Below are positions 30,619 through 40,800 of a stretch of DNA of 64,000 nt, one piece after another. The notes below the pieces were generated by a model. It was not told where the DNA came from and ran no database searches. It worked only from the letters and a program-made list of their open reading frames with translations. Both the position numbers and the translations under genes were made by a program. Origin of the DNA: Corynebacterium rouxii (GTDB taxonomy: Bacteria; Actinomycetota; Actinomycetes; Mycobacteriales; Mycobacteriaceae); assembly GCF_902702935.1 (NCBI RefSeq), contig NZ_LR738855.1, positions 2,170,001 through 2,234,000 on the forward strand, in the 5' to 3' direction. Numbering within the stretch: the first letter of the stretch is position 1; each line of letters begins with the position of its first letter.

Positions 30619-33069
30619 ATGCCACTGACCATCACCACAGTGCTGGGTTTCCTTGGGATCGTCTTGTCCGCGCCCGCGTGGTTCTACTTCATCCGCGCGG
30701 CGGCGCACCTGTATAAGTTCGTGGCCCAGGGGCAGCCCTCCCCCGGCCGCACGCAGCAACTTGGCAGGCGCGCATGGCAAACGTTCGTCGAGGTATTTTT
30801 CCATACCGAGCTCCGACGCAAACCCGCTGTTGCGATTGCGCACTGGTTTGTCATGCTCGGTTTCCTCTTCGGTTCTATTGTCTGGTTTGAGGCTTACATC
30901 CAAACCTTCCGCCCCGATTCCGGGTGGCCGCTGCTCTCACATTGGTCGGTGTATCACTTTGTCGAGGAGATTTTGGCGCTCGGCACCGTCCTCGGCGTGC
31001 TGTTTTTGTTCGCGGTTCGCCTGAATACGGGCATGCGCGATCGCCTTGCACGGTTTTATGGTTCGAACGCCACGGCAGCTTATTTCGTCGAGGCAGTGGT
31101 GTTTGTCGAGGGCTTGGGAATGCTCTTGGTCAAGGCAGGCAAGATCGCAACTTATGGCCATGCGTCGGTGTGGGCTGATTGCGTGACCCGTTTTATTGCG
31201 TTGGTGCTTCCGGCAAGCCCCACACTGGTGAGCGTGTTTGCGCTGGTGAAGCTACTCAGCGGCATGATCTGGTTGGTGGTTGTGGCCCATAATTTGTCGT
31301 GGGGTGTTGCATGGCACCGCTTTTTGGCATTTTTCAATATTTTCTTCCGCCGCAATCCTGATGGTTCGCAGGCGTTGGGCAAGTTGCAGCCGTTGTATTC
31401 CGACGGCGAGATGCTCACATTAGACACGGCTGACGATGATTCCACGCTCGGCGTAGGCACTATCGAAGACGCTCCTTGGAAAATGCTTCTCGACGTTTCC
31501 ACCTGCACCGAATGCGGTCGCTGCCAGGAGCAGTGTCCGGCATGGCACACAGAGAAACCACTGAGCCCCAAAATGCTGGTCACGGATCTTCGCGATGCAG
31601 CCATTGAGTATTTTGATTCCTCCCACGACTCCGTTGATGTATTAGCCTTGGCCGGAAACAACGGCGTGATCAGCGATGATGTGCTGTGGTCGTGCACCAA
31701 CTGTGGTGCCTGCGTTGAACAGTGCCCCGTCGACATCGAACACATCGACCATGTGTCCAACATGCGCCGTTTCCAAGTGCTCGCCGAGTCGAGCTTCCCC
31801 TCTGAACTAGGCGGAATGTTTAAAAACTTGGAGGTCAAGGGCAACCCTTGGGGACGCAACTCCCAAGAGCGTGCCACTTGGATCGAAGAAGCGCGCCGCG
31901 ACGGAATCGAAGTACCGGTATTCGGTGAAGACATCACAGACTTTGAGGACACGGAATACCTGTTCTGGGTTGGTTGTGCTGGCGCTTTTGACGACGATGG
32001 CCGCCGCACCACCCGCGCCGTCGTCGAGCTACTGCACACCGCTGGAGTGAAATTCGCAGTGCTTTCCAAAGGCGAAACCTGCACAGGCGACCCAGCTCGT
32101 CGCGCGGGCAACGAATTCCTCTTCCAAATGCTGGCCACAGAAAATATCTCCACCTTGGACGATGTTTTTGACGGCGTACCCCAAGGCCAACGCAAAATCA
32201 TCACCACCTGCCCGCACTGCTTTAACACCCTACGCAACGAATACCCCGACTTCGACGGGCACTACGACGTCTTCCACCACACCCAGCTACTCAACCGACT
32301 AGTCCGCGAAGGCCTCCTTACCCCCGTCCCGCGCCGACCAGAAGATCGTGCCCCAATCACCTACCACGATCCATGCTTCCTCGGCCGTCACAACAAGATC
32401 TTCGACCCACCACGCGAACTCCTTGGTGTTACCGGAATGGAACTCGTGGAAATGGACCGCAACCGCAACGAAGGTTTCTGCTGTGGTGCCGGTGGTGCCC
32501 GCATGTTCATGGAAGAAAAACTCGGCACCCGTATTAATGAAAACCGTGCCGCGGAAGCCGTTGCCACCGGAGCAACCGAAATCGCCGTGGGCTGCCCCTT
32601 CTGCAACACCATGATGACCAACGGTGTCAAAGCCGTTACCGAAAATACGCCCATCGTCCGCGATGTGGCCACCATGCTTCGCAACGCCATCAGCACCGAC
32701 GGTACTTTGCCTGCACCTCGCGAACGCGCATTCCTCGATCTCCCCATCCGATCCGCGCGTGAAACAACGCCCGAGACTCAGCCAGCTTCGCCCAAACCAG
32801 TGGCACCTGAGGTTCCAATGACACCTGCAGCACCCGCTATACCTGCGGTCCCTGCTGCCCCAGCAACGCCGGTGCCACCTAGCACTCCAGCTCCGGGTGC
32901 AGCAGTACCACCAGCAATACCACCGGTAGCGGTTCCACCAGTGGCAACTCCCCCGGTTGCCGCGCCACCGGCAGCAACACCTCCGGTACCAACTCCACCA
33001 GCAGCAATACCACCGGCTCCAGTACCCCCCGTTGCGGTACCGCCAGCAGCCGTGCCGCCTGCGCCGTAA
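30619..33069 (+). CDS. Membrane-bound Fe-S oxidoreductase (heterodisulphide reductase/GlcF-like) with Pro-rich tail
   Basis: The N-terminal 240 residues hold about six membrane helices, similar to the NarI/HdrE cytochrome-like domain. Two ferredoxin motifs follow, CTECGRCQEQCP near residue 296 and CTNCGACVEQCP near 360. Two CCG domains come after them, with CPHC, DPCFLGRH, GFCCGAGGARMF and GCPFCNTMM. Such proteins shuttle electrons between quinone or flavoprotein partners and a substrate; the partner here is unknown. The last 100 residues are a Pro/Ala/Val-rich repeat. The frame stops at TAA 33067-33069, yet 14 further codons of the same Pro/Gln composition follow in frame to a second TAA at 33112-33114. 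The stop therefore looks like a recent nonsense change in a dispensable tail. Confidence 0.9.
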   Translation: MPLTITTVLGFLGIVLSAPAWFYFIRAAAHLYKFVAQGQPSPGRTQQLGRRAWQTFVEVFFHTELRRKPAVAIAHWFVMLGFLFGSIVWFEAYIQTFRPDSGWPLLSHWSVYHFVEEILALGTVLGVLFLFAVRLNTGMRDRLARFYGSNATAAYFVEAVVFVEGLGMLLVKAGKIATYGHASVWADCVTRFIALVLPASPTLVSVFALVKLLSGMIWLVVVAHNLSWGVAWHRFLAFFNIFFRRNPDGSQALGKLQPLYSDGEMLTLDTADDDSTLGVGTIEDAPWKMLLDVSTCTECGRCQEQCPAWHTEKPLSPKMLVTDLRDAAIEYFDSSHDSVDVLALAGNNGVISDDVLWSCTNCGACVEQCPVDIEHIDHVSNMRRFQVLAESSFPSELGGMFKNLEVKGNPWGRNSQERATWIEEARRDGIEVPVFGEDITDFEDTEYLFWVGCAGAFDDDGRRTTRAVVELLHTAGVKFAVLSKGETCTGDPARRAGNEFLFQMLATENISTLDDVFDGVPQGQRKIITTCPHCFNTLRNEYPDFDGHYDVFHHTQLLNRLVREGLLTPVPRRPEDRAPITYHDPCFLGRHNKIFDPPRELLGVTGMELVEMDRNRNEGFCCGAGGARMFMEEKLGTRINENRAAEAVATGATEIAVGCPFCNTMMTNGVKAVTENTPIVRDVATMLRNAISTDGTLPAPRERAFLDLPIRSARETTPETQPASPKPVAPEVPMTPAAPAIPAVPAAPATPVPPSTPAPGAAVPPAIPPVAVPPVATPPVAAPPAATPPVPTPPAAIPPAPVPPVAVPPAAVPPAP

Positions 33070-33189
33070 CCCCCGATGGCGCAGCCGCCACAGGCACAGC
33101 CTCCGCAGCAATAACATGAGGGCATTGCCCCACTATTTCAGGGTGTTCCCTGATGCCACGTGGGGCTACAGGCTGGTATTTTGGAGTTC

Positions 33190-33810
33190 ATGTTTGATCC
33201 CTACCAGCCTGACTATCGCATCGGCGACGCGGAGCGTCGACAAGCAATGGACGATCTTGGCGAGCACTTCGCCGCGGGTCGCCTCGACTTAGCCACCTAC
33301 GAGCAGCGACTCGATGTGGTCACAAATGCCACCATGATGTCGGAGCTATCCGAGCTTTTCGACGACCTCCCCGCCAACAGCGCGCTAGCACCGTCGACAA
33401 CCGGCACGATGGCTGTCTATTCCGCGGCGGAAGTTACCGAGGCACACCGCAGCGGCCGCAACATTCGATCGGGAATCATGGGGTTGACCTCGATTTTTTG
33501 TGTCATGGCGATTTCAGGCACCGAGCAAGCCACTTTTATCTTCCTCATCCCTATCGTCGCAATCTTGCTCTACGTATTAAAGGTGGGGCCCCGGCAGTGG
33601 TATGCGCCTAGCACCCGGCAATTAGAGAAACAACGCATGCGTCAGATATCTGCAGCTCACCAAAATCAACTGCTCGCATTACAAGCCTCGCAGAATCAGC
33701 AACGCGCGATCGCTAAGGCGGAGCGCAAGCGCAAGCAGGCAGAACTGAACTCTATTGCCATGGATCTAGCGACGGACACACTCAAGCGTTTCCGCGATAA
33801 GAGTCGCTAA
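33190..33810 (+). CDS. DUF1707 domain membrane protein
   Basis: From ATG 33190 with a TTGGAG site the product is 206 residues. The N-terminal 60 residues carry the DUF1707 pattern: YRIGDAERRQAMDDLGEHFA, then GRLDLATYEQRLD and a DLP end. This is a small helical module common in actinobacteria. Two helices around residues 96-135 (IMGLTSIFCVMAIS and FIFLIPIVAILLYVL) anchor it. The last 70 residues are a basic Gln/Lys-rich helix, probably coiled coil. Function is unknown. It converges with the dehydrogenase gene across a shared terminator. Confidence 0.8.
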   Translation: MFDPYQPDYRIGDAERRQAMDDLGEHFAAGRLDLATYEQRLDVVTNATMMSELSELFDDLPANSALAPSTTGTMAVYSAAEVTEAHRSGRNIRSGIMGLTSIFCVMAISGTEQATFIFLIPIVAILLYVLKVGPRQWYAPSTRQLEKQRMRQISAAHQNQLLALQASQNQQRAIAKAERKRKQAELNSIAMDLATDTLKRFRDKSR

Positions 33811-33834
33811 AGCACTTTTGCCAAACAGCATAAA

Positions 33835-33896
33835 AGGTACCGTCTCTCTGAAATGACACAACGGGGATCAATGGTTCAGAGAGGCGGTACTTTTTG
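33835..33896. terminator. Terminator between convergent DUF1707 and dehydrogenase genes
   Basis: GTACCGTCTCTCTGAA and TTCAGAGAGGCGGTAC pair over 16 bases with one G-T wobble, followed by TTTTTG on the plus strand and preceded by AAAA for the other direction. Confidence 0.9.
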
Positions 33897-33905
33897 TTGT
33901 CGCTG

Positions 33906-34997
33906 CTAGAGGCCTTCACCTGATGGGGATACCAAGATCTTGACTGCGGTTTCATTGTGGTTAATGAGGGTGTCAAAACCTTTATCCACGATGTCTTGAA
34001 GCGCAATCTTTCCGGTGATAAACGGTTTGAGGTTAATCTTTCCGGATTCCACCAGCTTGATGGTGTTCGGGTGCGCATGGGAGTAGGCGATCGTGCCGCG
34101 CAGGTCGATCTCCTTCATCACCAACTTGTGGATGTCAAAGTTGGAGCGCTTAGACCAGATGGACACCACAACGATCACAGCACCTGGGCGAACAGCATCC
34201 ATGAGGGTGTCGAGCACTACTTGAACGGAGGTGCATTCGAAGGCGACGTCGGCACCTTTGCCGTCGGTAAGCTTGCCAATTTCTTCAACCACATCAACTT
34301 CTGCTGGGTTGAGAGCGTAGTCGGCAACACCAGAATCGAGTGCCTTCTTCCTACGCAGCGGGGATAGCTCCGACATCACCACGGTGGCACCGAAGGCCTT
34401 GAGCACTGAGGCAGTGAGCAAGCCGATAGGTCCAGCGCCGCCGACGAGCGCGACCTTTCCTTTGGCTGCTTCTTCGGAGGCGAACCCCGAACGTTCCACT
34501 GCGTGGTAGCCCACGGATAGTGGTTCGATGAGGGCAGCTTCGTCGAGAGGCAGATCTGGGGAAATTTTGTGGATCCAGCGCCTCTTGACCACGATGTTTT
34601 CGCTCAGGCCTCCGCCGCCACCAGCAAGACCAATGAAGTTCATGTCACGGGAAAGATGGTAGAAGGGGTTGGCTTCCGAGGTGTCCACATCATCGTGGAT
34701 GAGGTAGGGCTCAACTACTACGTGGTCGCCGACGGCTAGGTCCGTCACGTCCTCGGCGACTTCCGTGATCACACCGGACATTTCATGCCCCAAGGTCACT
34801 GGCGAGTCCTCGCCGGAGACTGGGTGCGGGTGGTGGTGTTCTGGGACGAACAGGGGGCCTTCGAGGAACTCGTGTAGGTCGGTGCCGCAGATACCACACC
34901 ACGCTACTTTGATACGGGCCGTGCCTGGCAGCAGCGGCTGCTCGGAGATGTCTTCAATTCGGATGTCTTTTTGGTCATAGTACCGTGCTGCTTTCAT
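33906..34997 (-). CDS. Zinc-dependent 2,3-butanediol dehydrogenase-type alcohol dehydrogenase
   Basis: Starting at ATG 34997 after GGAGGAG gives 363 residues (MKAARYYDQKDIRIED). It is a medium-chain dehydrogenase with catalytic zinc ligands in CGICGTDLHEF and GHEMSGVI and a Rossmann motif in LVGGAGPIGLL. The segment after VVEPY lacks the four-Cys structural zinc lobe. It reads DVDTSEANPFYHLSRDMNFIGLAGGGGG, which is typical of the BdhA branch rather than of classical ADH. It would interconvert (R,R)-butanediol or acetoin with NAD. Butanediol specificity is inferred. It is divergent from alaT. Confidence 0.85.
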   Translation of the reverse strand: MKAARYYDQKDIRIEDISEQPLLPGTARIKVAWCGICGTDLHEFLEGPLFVPEHHHPHPVSGEDSPVTLGHEMSGVITEVAEDVTDLAVGDHVVVEPYLIHDDVDTSEANPFYHLSRDMNFIGLAGGGGGLSENIVVKRRWIHKISPDLPLDEAALIEPLSVGYHAVERSGFASEEAAKGKVALVGGAGPIGLLTASVLKAFGATVVMSELSPLRRKKALDSGVADYALNPAEVDVVEEIGKLTDGKGADVAFECTSVQVVLDTLMDAVRPGAVIVVVSIWSKRSNFDIHKLVMKEIDLRGTIAYSHAHPNTIKLVESGKINLKPFITGKIALQDIVDKGFDTLINHNETAVKILVSPSGEGL

Positions 34998-35104
34998 AGC
35001 AGTTCTCCTCCACTCGGGCTGTTGCATGCGGGTTTATACCCGAAAGTACCACCAAAAATTGGGATTTTTGCCCCTGAGATAGTGTCATTTCCCACGTGGT
35101 TTTT

Positions 35105-35120
35105 CACCCCTACCGGGGTG
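35105..35120. promoter_or_regulatory. Small inverted repeat in the dehydrogenase/alaT spacer
   Basis: CACCCC-TACC-GGGGTG lies about midway between the two divergent starts. It could be a regulator site or a minor hairpin; no family is recognised. Confidence 0.35.
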
Positions 35121-35228
35121 TGCGGTGGCTGCGGGAAACAGTGTTCAGTGCTAAATACTCAAAATTAGTCGCAGCTGTTGGTGGGGTAATTAATGCCGGT
35201 GGGGTAAAAAAGTGGCAACATTAGGGCG

Positions 35229-36500
35229 ATGAACAACAAAAAAGAAACTTCACAAGCAGCCCCTACCCCACGCAAACGCACGCGACGGATATTTGATCAG
35301 TCCGACAAGTTGAAAAATGTGCTGTATGAAATCCGCGGGCCGGTGACAGCTGAAGCAGAAGCCATGGAGCTCGACGGGCACCGGATCCTCAAGCTCAACA
35401 CGGGCAACCCTGCGATCTTTGGGTTTGAGGCCCCTGATGTGATCATGCGTGACATGATTGCGTCCTTGCCTACGTCGCAAGGCTATTCCACGTCGAAAGG
35501 CATCATCCCGGCCCGTCGTGCGATCGTGACCCGCTACGAGGTCATTCCAGGCTTTCCTGCTTTTGATGTGGATGATGTTTACATCGGCAATGGTGTGTCT
35601 GAGCTGATTACTATGACCACCCAGGCGCTGCTGAACAACGGCGACGAGGTGCTTATCCCGATGCCGGATTATCCGCTGTGGACTGCCGCTACCTCTCTTG
35701 CTGGCGGCAAGCCGGTGCACTATCTGTGCGATGAGGAAGACGGTTGGAACCCGTCGATCGAGGATATCAAGGCTAAGATCACCGAGCGCACCAAGGCCAT
35801 CGTGGTGATTAACCCCAATAATCCCACCGGTGCGGTGTATTCCAAGGAGGTCTTGCAGAAGATCGTCGATGTTGCCCGCGAGCACGATCTGCTGATTTTG
35901 GCCGATGAGATCTACGATCGCATTCTTTACGACGGTGCCGTCCACACCAACATCGCAGCTCTTGCACCTGATCTGTTGTGTATCACATTCAATGGTTTGT
36001 CTAAGGCTTACCGTGTGGCGGGTTATCGCGCCGGCTGGATGATCGTCACCGGCCCGAAGAATAATGCTCGTGGTTTTATTGAGGGCCTCGACTTGCTGGC
36101 GGGTACTCGCCTGTGCGCTAATGTGCCAGGCCAGCACGCAATCCAAGTGGCGTTGGGTGGCCGCCAGTCGATTTATGATCTCACCAGTCAGGGCGGCCGT
36201 TTGCTGGAGCAGCGCAATGTGACGTGGGAGAAACTCAACGCTATTCCTGGTGTGAGCTGCGTGAAGCCCATGGGTGCGTTGTATGCGTTCCCAAAGCTCG
36301 ACTTGGAGTACTACGACATCAAGGACGATGCCCAGCTGATGCTTGATTTGTTGCGCCAGGAGAAGATTTTGATGGTGCAGGGCACGGGCTTTAACTGGGA
36401 TAAGCCGGATCATTTCCGTGTGGTTACGTTGCCGTGGGCTTCACAGTTGTCGGAGGCTATGGACCGGTTGGGTAACTTCCTAGCCAGCTACAAGCAGTAA
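35229..36500 (+). CDS. alaT: Alanine/pyruvate aminotransferase (class I, AlaT)
   Basis: The 423-residue PLP enzyme has the fold type I landmarks NPNNPTGAVYS near residue 200, DEIYDRILYDG near 228 and the Schiff-base lysine in FNGLSKAYRVAGYRAGW near 255. The basic N-terminal region leads into IRGPVTAEAEAMELDGHRILKLN, a signature of the AlaT/YfbQ group. AlaT transfers amino groups between glutamate, alanine and branched-chain keto acids. The next gene follows after 22 bases, so a short operon is possible. Confidence 0.92.
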   Translation: MNNKKETSQAAPTPRKRTRRIFDQSDKLKNVLYEIRGPVTAEAEAMELDGHRILKLNTGNPAIFGFEAPDVIMRDMIASLPTSQGYSTSKGIIPARRAIVTRYEVIPGFPAFDVDDVYIGNGVSELITMTTQALLNNGDEVLIPMPDYPLWTAATSLAGGKPVHYLCDEEDGWNPSIEDIKAKITERTKAIVVINPNNPTGAVYSKEVLQKIVDVAREHDLLILADEIYDRILYDGAVHTNIAALAPDLLCITFNGLSKAYRVAGYRAGWMIVTGPKNNARGFIEGLDLLAGTRLCANVPGQHAIQVALGGRQSIYDLTSQGGRLLEQRNVTWEKLNAIPGVSCVKPMGALYAFPKLDLEYYDIKDDAQLMLDLLRQEKILMVQGTGFNWDKPDHFRVVTLPWASQLSEAMDRLGNFLASYKQ

Positions 36501-36522
36501 TTACAGGGGAAGGGTTTTCTAA

Positions 36523-37812
36523 GTGGGTCGCCATAGTTCAGCTCCGCAGTCACGGTCGCAGCGTCTGCCACAACCACCGCGCGTATCGACGCCTCCCCAA
36601 GCCACGGGTTCTGCACGCAGGGGTATTCCGGCGCTAGGCCCGTGGCGCTGGGCATTGACCGTTTTTATTGGGGTCTGGATTGTGGCTACCCTTGTGGGTC
36701 TTGCCAGGCTCTGGCCCGGTGATAAAGAACCGCAGATTAGCCCAGAGTTTTATCAGACTTTTAGCTTGGGCCAAGCCCAGGTGGAAGGCCAGATTATGGC
36801 GCAGTCGAAAGGCAGCTGCTCGGCAATGGAGTCTGGCACGGTATTTGATACTTCTCCTCGGGTAGCGCCCGGCGCGGATCAGCAGTGCGATTGGTTCATT
36901 GTTCGAATTGATGAGGGCGATGATGCTGGTAAGCGCACGTTGATCGTGAATTCGGGTCAGCCTGGTGAGCCGGTGTTGGCAAAGGATCAGCGGATCCGGT
37001 TGTTGCAGGCGCCTACTGCTGATGGTTCTGTGCATTATTCTTTTGGTGATTATCACCGAACGTCGTCGTTGCTGATCTGGGGTGGGCTGATTGCGGCGTC
37101 GATAGTTGCGTTGGCGGCGATGCGTGGTTTGCGTTCGTTGGTGGGCTTGGCGTTTACCATGACGGTTGTTGCGATGTTTACGCTGCCGGCACTGTTGGTG
37201 GGGGCGTCGCCGACAGGGGTGGCGATTGTCAGCGGTGCACTCATTCTTATTCCCGTGTTGTTTGTGGTCCATGGCCTGAATTGGAAGTCTGCCTCGGCGC
37301 TGGGCGGAACGTTGCTGGCGTTGCTGATTGCTGCGGGGTTGTCCTATTGGGCGATCGAGCATAATCAGCTGCGCGGATTGGGCAATGAGGACAACCTGCA
37401 GATTATTTTGTACCTGCCGGGGGTATCCGTGACGGGTCTGATGTTGTGTGGGTTCATTATCGGCGCACTGGGTGTGCTCAACGATGTGACGATCGCGCAG
37501 GCGTCGACAGTCAATGAGCTGGCGGAGCAAAATCCGACGGCGACGCGTTGGCAGTGGTTTACCTCGGCGATGAAGGTGGGCCGTGACCATATTGCGTCGA
37601 TGGTATACACGCTGGTGTTGTCCTACACCGGCGCCACGCTGCCGCTGTTGCTGCTGCTGTCGGTGGCTCATCGTCCGCTGGCGCAAACGCTTACTAGCGA
37701 TGTGATGGCTACTGAGCTATTGCGCTCTGGTTTGGGCGCGATGGCGTTAACTCTGGCGGTGCCGCTGACCACGATTGTGGCTGCGTGGACTGTGCGCTCC
37801 TCGCCAAAATAA
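36523..37812 (+). CDS. YibE/F-like family membrane protein
   Basis: The GTG start at 36523 is backed by AGGGGAAGGG. The 429-residue protein has one helix after a basic Pro-rich N-terminus (WRWALTVFIGVWIVATLVGLA). An extracytoplasmic domain of about 120 residues follows, then seven or so helices with the YibE/F motifs GVLNDVTIAQASTVNELAE and GRDHIASMVYTLVLSYTGA. Distribution in actinobacteria and firmicutes is known but function is not. It is followed after 25 bases by lysX. Confidence 0.88.
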   Translation: MGRHSSAPQSRSQRLPQPPRVSTPPQATGSARRGIPALGPWRWALTVFIGVWIVATLVGLARLWPGDKEPQISPEFYQTFSLGQAQVEGQIMAQSKGSCSAMESGTVFDTSPRVAPGADQQCDWFIVRIDEGDDAGKRTLIVNSGQPGEPVLAKDQRIRLLQAPTADGSVHYSFGDYHRTSSLLIWGGLIAASIVALAAMRGLRSLVGLAFTMTVVAMFTLPALLVGASPTGVAIVSGALILIPVLFVVHGLNWKSASALGGTLLALLIAAGLSYWAIEHNQLRGLGNEDNLQIILYLPGVSVTGLMLCGFIIGALGVLNDVTIAQASTVNELAEQNPTATRWQWFTSAMKVGRDHIASMVYTLVLSYTGATLPLLLLLSVAHRPLAQTLTSDVMATELLRSGLGAMALTLAVPLTTIVAAWTVRSSPK

Positions 37813-37837
37813 CAGGTGAGCTTATAACATCGTTTCC

Positions 37838-40800
37838 ATGCATAAACGTTGGGAATCTCGTCTCTTATTGTGGACGGCGCAGGTCTCCACCATCTGGATG
37901 GTGGTGGGCCTTGTGCTCAAGTACGTCAATTGGAATCTCACCGAGTCGATCGCTACGGCGTTCTCGGTATTTAACCTGCCGAGTTATCCCTCGTTGTTCA
38001 TCGCCATCTTGATGGTGTTGCTGACCTCTGGCCTATTGCGTGGTAACCGTGGCGCACTGGTGTTTTATCTCCTTGGTTTCCAGGTTCCCTCACTGTTGAT
38101 TGGCATTGCGTACCTTCTTATCGCGGTTTTTGATCCGGAAGAAACACTGGATTTCTTTTCGCTTCTGGTATTTATCTCCACTGCGTCTTCGGTGCTGTTC
38201 TTGGTGGCAGGTTGGCGTGCCCGCGATGAGTTCCCTGCCCGTGTGGAAGGTTCGTGGGTGAAGGCACTTGTAGTGCTGGTGGGCGGCATTGCGGTGTCGT
38301 TTAGCATTATCTGGTCATTGCTGGTGGTCTACTATCACAAACCGGTCGACATGTCGGCGGTGTGGGCGATGTACACCGCCATTGGTGTAAGTCCTAACCA
38401 GCCGCCGTTTGCTGCGGGCATTCATGCCCCGCACTATCTCAAGGTGCTGGGTTCTGTGTTGTCCTCGGCTGCTATTTTCCTTGCGCTGGCTGTGATGATG
38501 CGGTCGCGTAGGTTCTATCGCGCCAGCACCGAGGATCACCTGTTGTTGCGTAAGTTGTTGTTGTCGCCGCCGTCCTCGGATTCGTTGGCATATTTTGCTA
38601 CGCGTGATGATCGCAATCTTGTGGTGTCGCCTAATGGTGCTGCTGCGATTTCTTATCGTGTGATTGATGGGGTGTGTTTGGCTGCGGGCGATCCGATTGG
38701 TGATCCAGCTTCGTGGCCGGCTGCGATGTCCGCATGGCGTACCGAGGCAAGGAAGAATGGCTGGATTCTCGGTGTTGCTTCGGCCTCTGAGAAGGGTGCA
38801 CGCGCTTATGCAGAGATGGGCCTGCGGGTTATTCCTTTGGGTGACGAGGCGATCATTGATGCTGAACATTTCCGTTTGAAGGATCTGCCTGCGGTTCGTA
38901 AAGAGCTCGCTGGCCCCCGGAAGGCAGGCTATACCGTCAAGGTGGTGCGCCAGGAACAGCTCACGGCCGAGGAAGCCGCCCATTATGCGGAGGTAGCGCA
39001 GCAGTGGCGGCGTGGCGACGAGCGTGGTTTCACCATGGCGTCGGGCCGTGTGGGTGATCCTCGTGATCGTCGCACAGTGCTGGTTGCAGCCCATGATTCC
39101 GCAGGTGAGCCGATGGGCGTGCTCACGTTGGTGCCGTGGGGCCGTAATGGGCTTTCCTTGGATGTGATGCGTCGTAACCCGAAGGCGCTCGGTGGTGTGA
39201 CTGAGCTAATGGTGGCTGCTCTTGCCGCCGAGGCCCCCAATCTTGGTGTTAGTCGTTTCTCCTTGAACTTTGTGACCTTCCGTGAGTCTCTCGACCGCGG
39301 CATGGCGGTTGGTGCGTCCCCATGGGAGCGACTGCTGTTTAGGCTGCTAGTTACCTCCTCGCGGTGGTGGCAGATCCAGTCGTTGTACCAGTCCAATGTG
39401 AAGTATGAGCCCTCGTGGCAGGCGCGTTATCTGTGTATTGAGCATGGCTTCCACACCCCACGCGTGCTGATTGCGTTCGCTTCAGGTGAGGGTTTCTTAC
39501 CTGGTTTCAACCCATCGTTGGAGCCGCTGGGTGACCCTGAGGCTATTGCCGCTGTAGAGGCCGAAGCGTTGATGCCAAAGGTGGTGCCGCCGCATCGTAC
39601 TGCGCAGCAAAAGGCTCGGTTGTGCAAGCTCGATGCGTTGGAGCACAGTGGCATGCGCGCGTATCCGCCGGCTGTTCCGCGCGGCGAGGATTCTTTGACG
39701 GGCCGTATTTGGTTTATTCGCGACCACGGCAAGGTGTTGTTCGCCGATGTGGTGGAGGGGGAACGTCGTACCCAGTTGCTTATCGACGCCACCACCCCCG
39801 ACGCACTAGCCTCCTTTAAGCGCCTAGTGAGCCGTGGCGATATTATTTCTGCCACCGGTGTGATGGGGCAGTCGCGCAATGGCACACCGTCGCTGCTTGT
39901 GCAGTCGTGGACGATGGCGGCAAAGTCTCTGGTCCCGATGCCCCGCCAGGCATCCCGTAACCCGCATACTCGTGCGAAGTACCGCCACATTGATTTCACC
40001 ATGAATTCGCAGGCACGCTCGATTTTCTCTGCGCGTTCTCGGGCAATTACTGCGGTGCGCTCGGTGCTGGTGTCGCAAGGCTACCTTGAGGCAGAAACCC
40101 CTATTTTGCAGACGATCCACGGCGGCGCCAATGCTCGCCCCTTTAGGACTCACATCCGTGCTTATGATCAGGCTCTGACCTTGCGTATCGCCCCCGAGCT
40201 GTACCTCAAGCGTTTGGTCGTAGGTGGCTTTGAGCGGGTCTTTGAGATGGGCAGAAACTTCCGCAACGAGGGCGTGGATGCTACCCACAACCCAGAGTTC
40301 ACCTCCTTGGAGGCCTACCAGGCATACGGCAACTGGGACACCATGCGGGAGCTGACTGAGAACATCATCCGTTCGGCAGCGATCGCGGTCCACGGCTCCC
40401 CGCAGGTAACCACTGCTTCTGGCGAGGTTCTGGACCTTTCGGGCTCGTGGCCGGTGGTTCCTGTGTATGAGGCGGTATCGCGTGCGGTGAGTGAGACAAT
40501 TTCGCCTTCCGGATCACTCGCAGACTACGCGCACATCGCTCAGCGTTACGGCATCGAGGCGGCCACCGTCGGCGACCTAGTCAACGAGCTTTACGACGAA
40601 CTAGTAGAACCCACCACGGTGTTCCCCACCTTCTACGCTGGTTTCCCCGTGGAGACATCCCCTTTGACCATGGCTGACCCCGACGAACCGCGCATTGCGC
40701 AGCGCTGGGACTTGGTGGCCTGTGGCATGGAGCTAGGAACCGCCTACACCGAGCTTGCCGACCCCATCGAGCAGCGCGCTCGCCTCACCGACCAGTCGCT

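Noticed and set aside
32299..33125. Antisense Trp/Arg- or Gly/Ala-rich frames opposite the Pro-rich tail
   Set aside because: Composition follows directly from the repeat on the other strand.
34997..35027. Earlier start for the butanediol dehydrogenase
   Set aside because: The ATG at 34997 has GGAGGAG at the right distance and begins the conserved N-terminus; the extension has neither.
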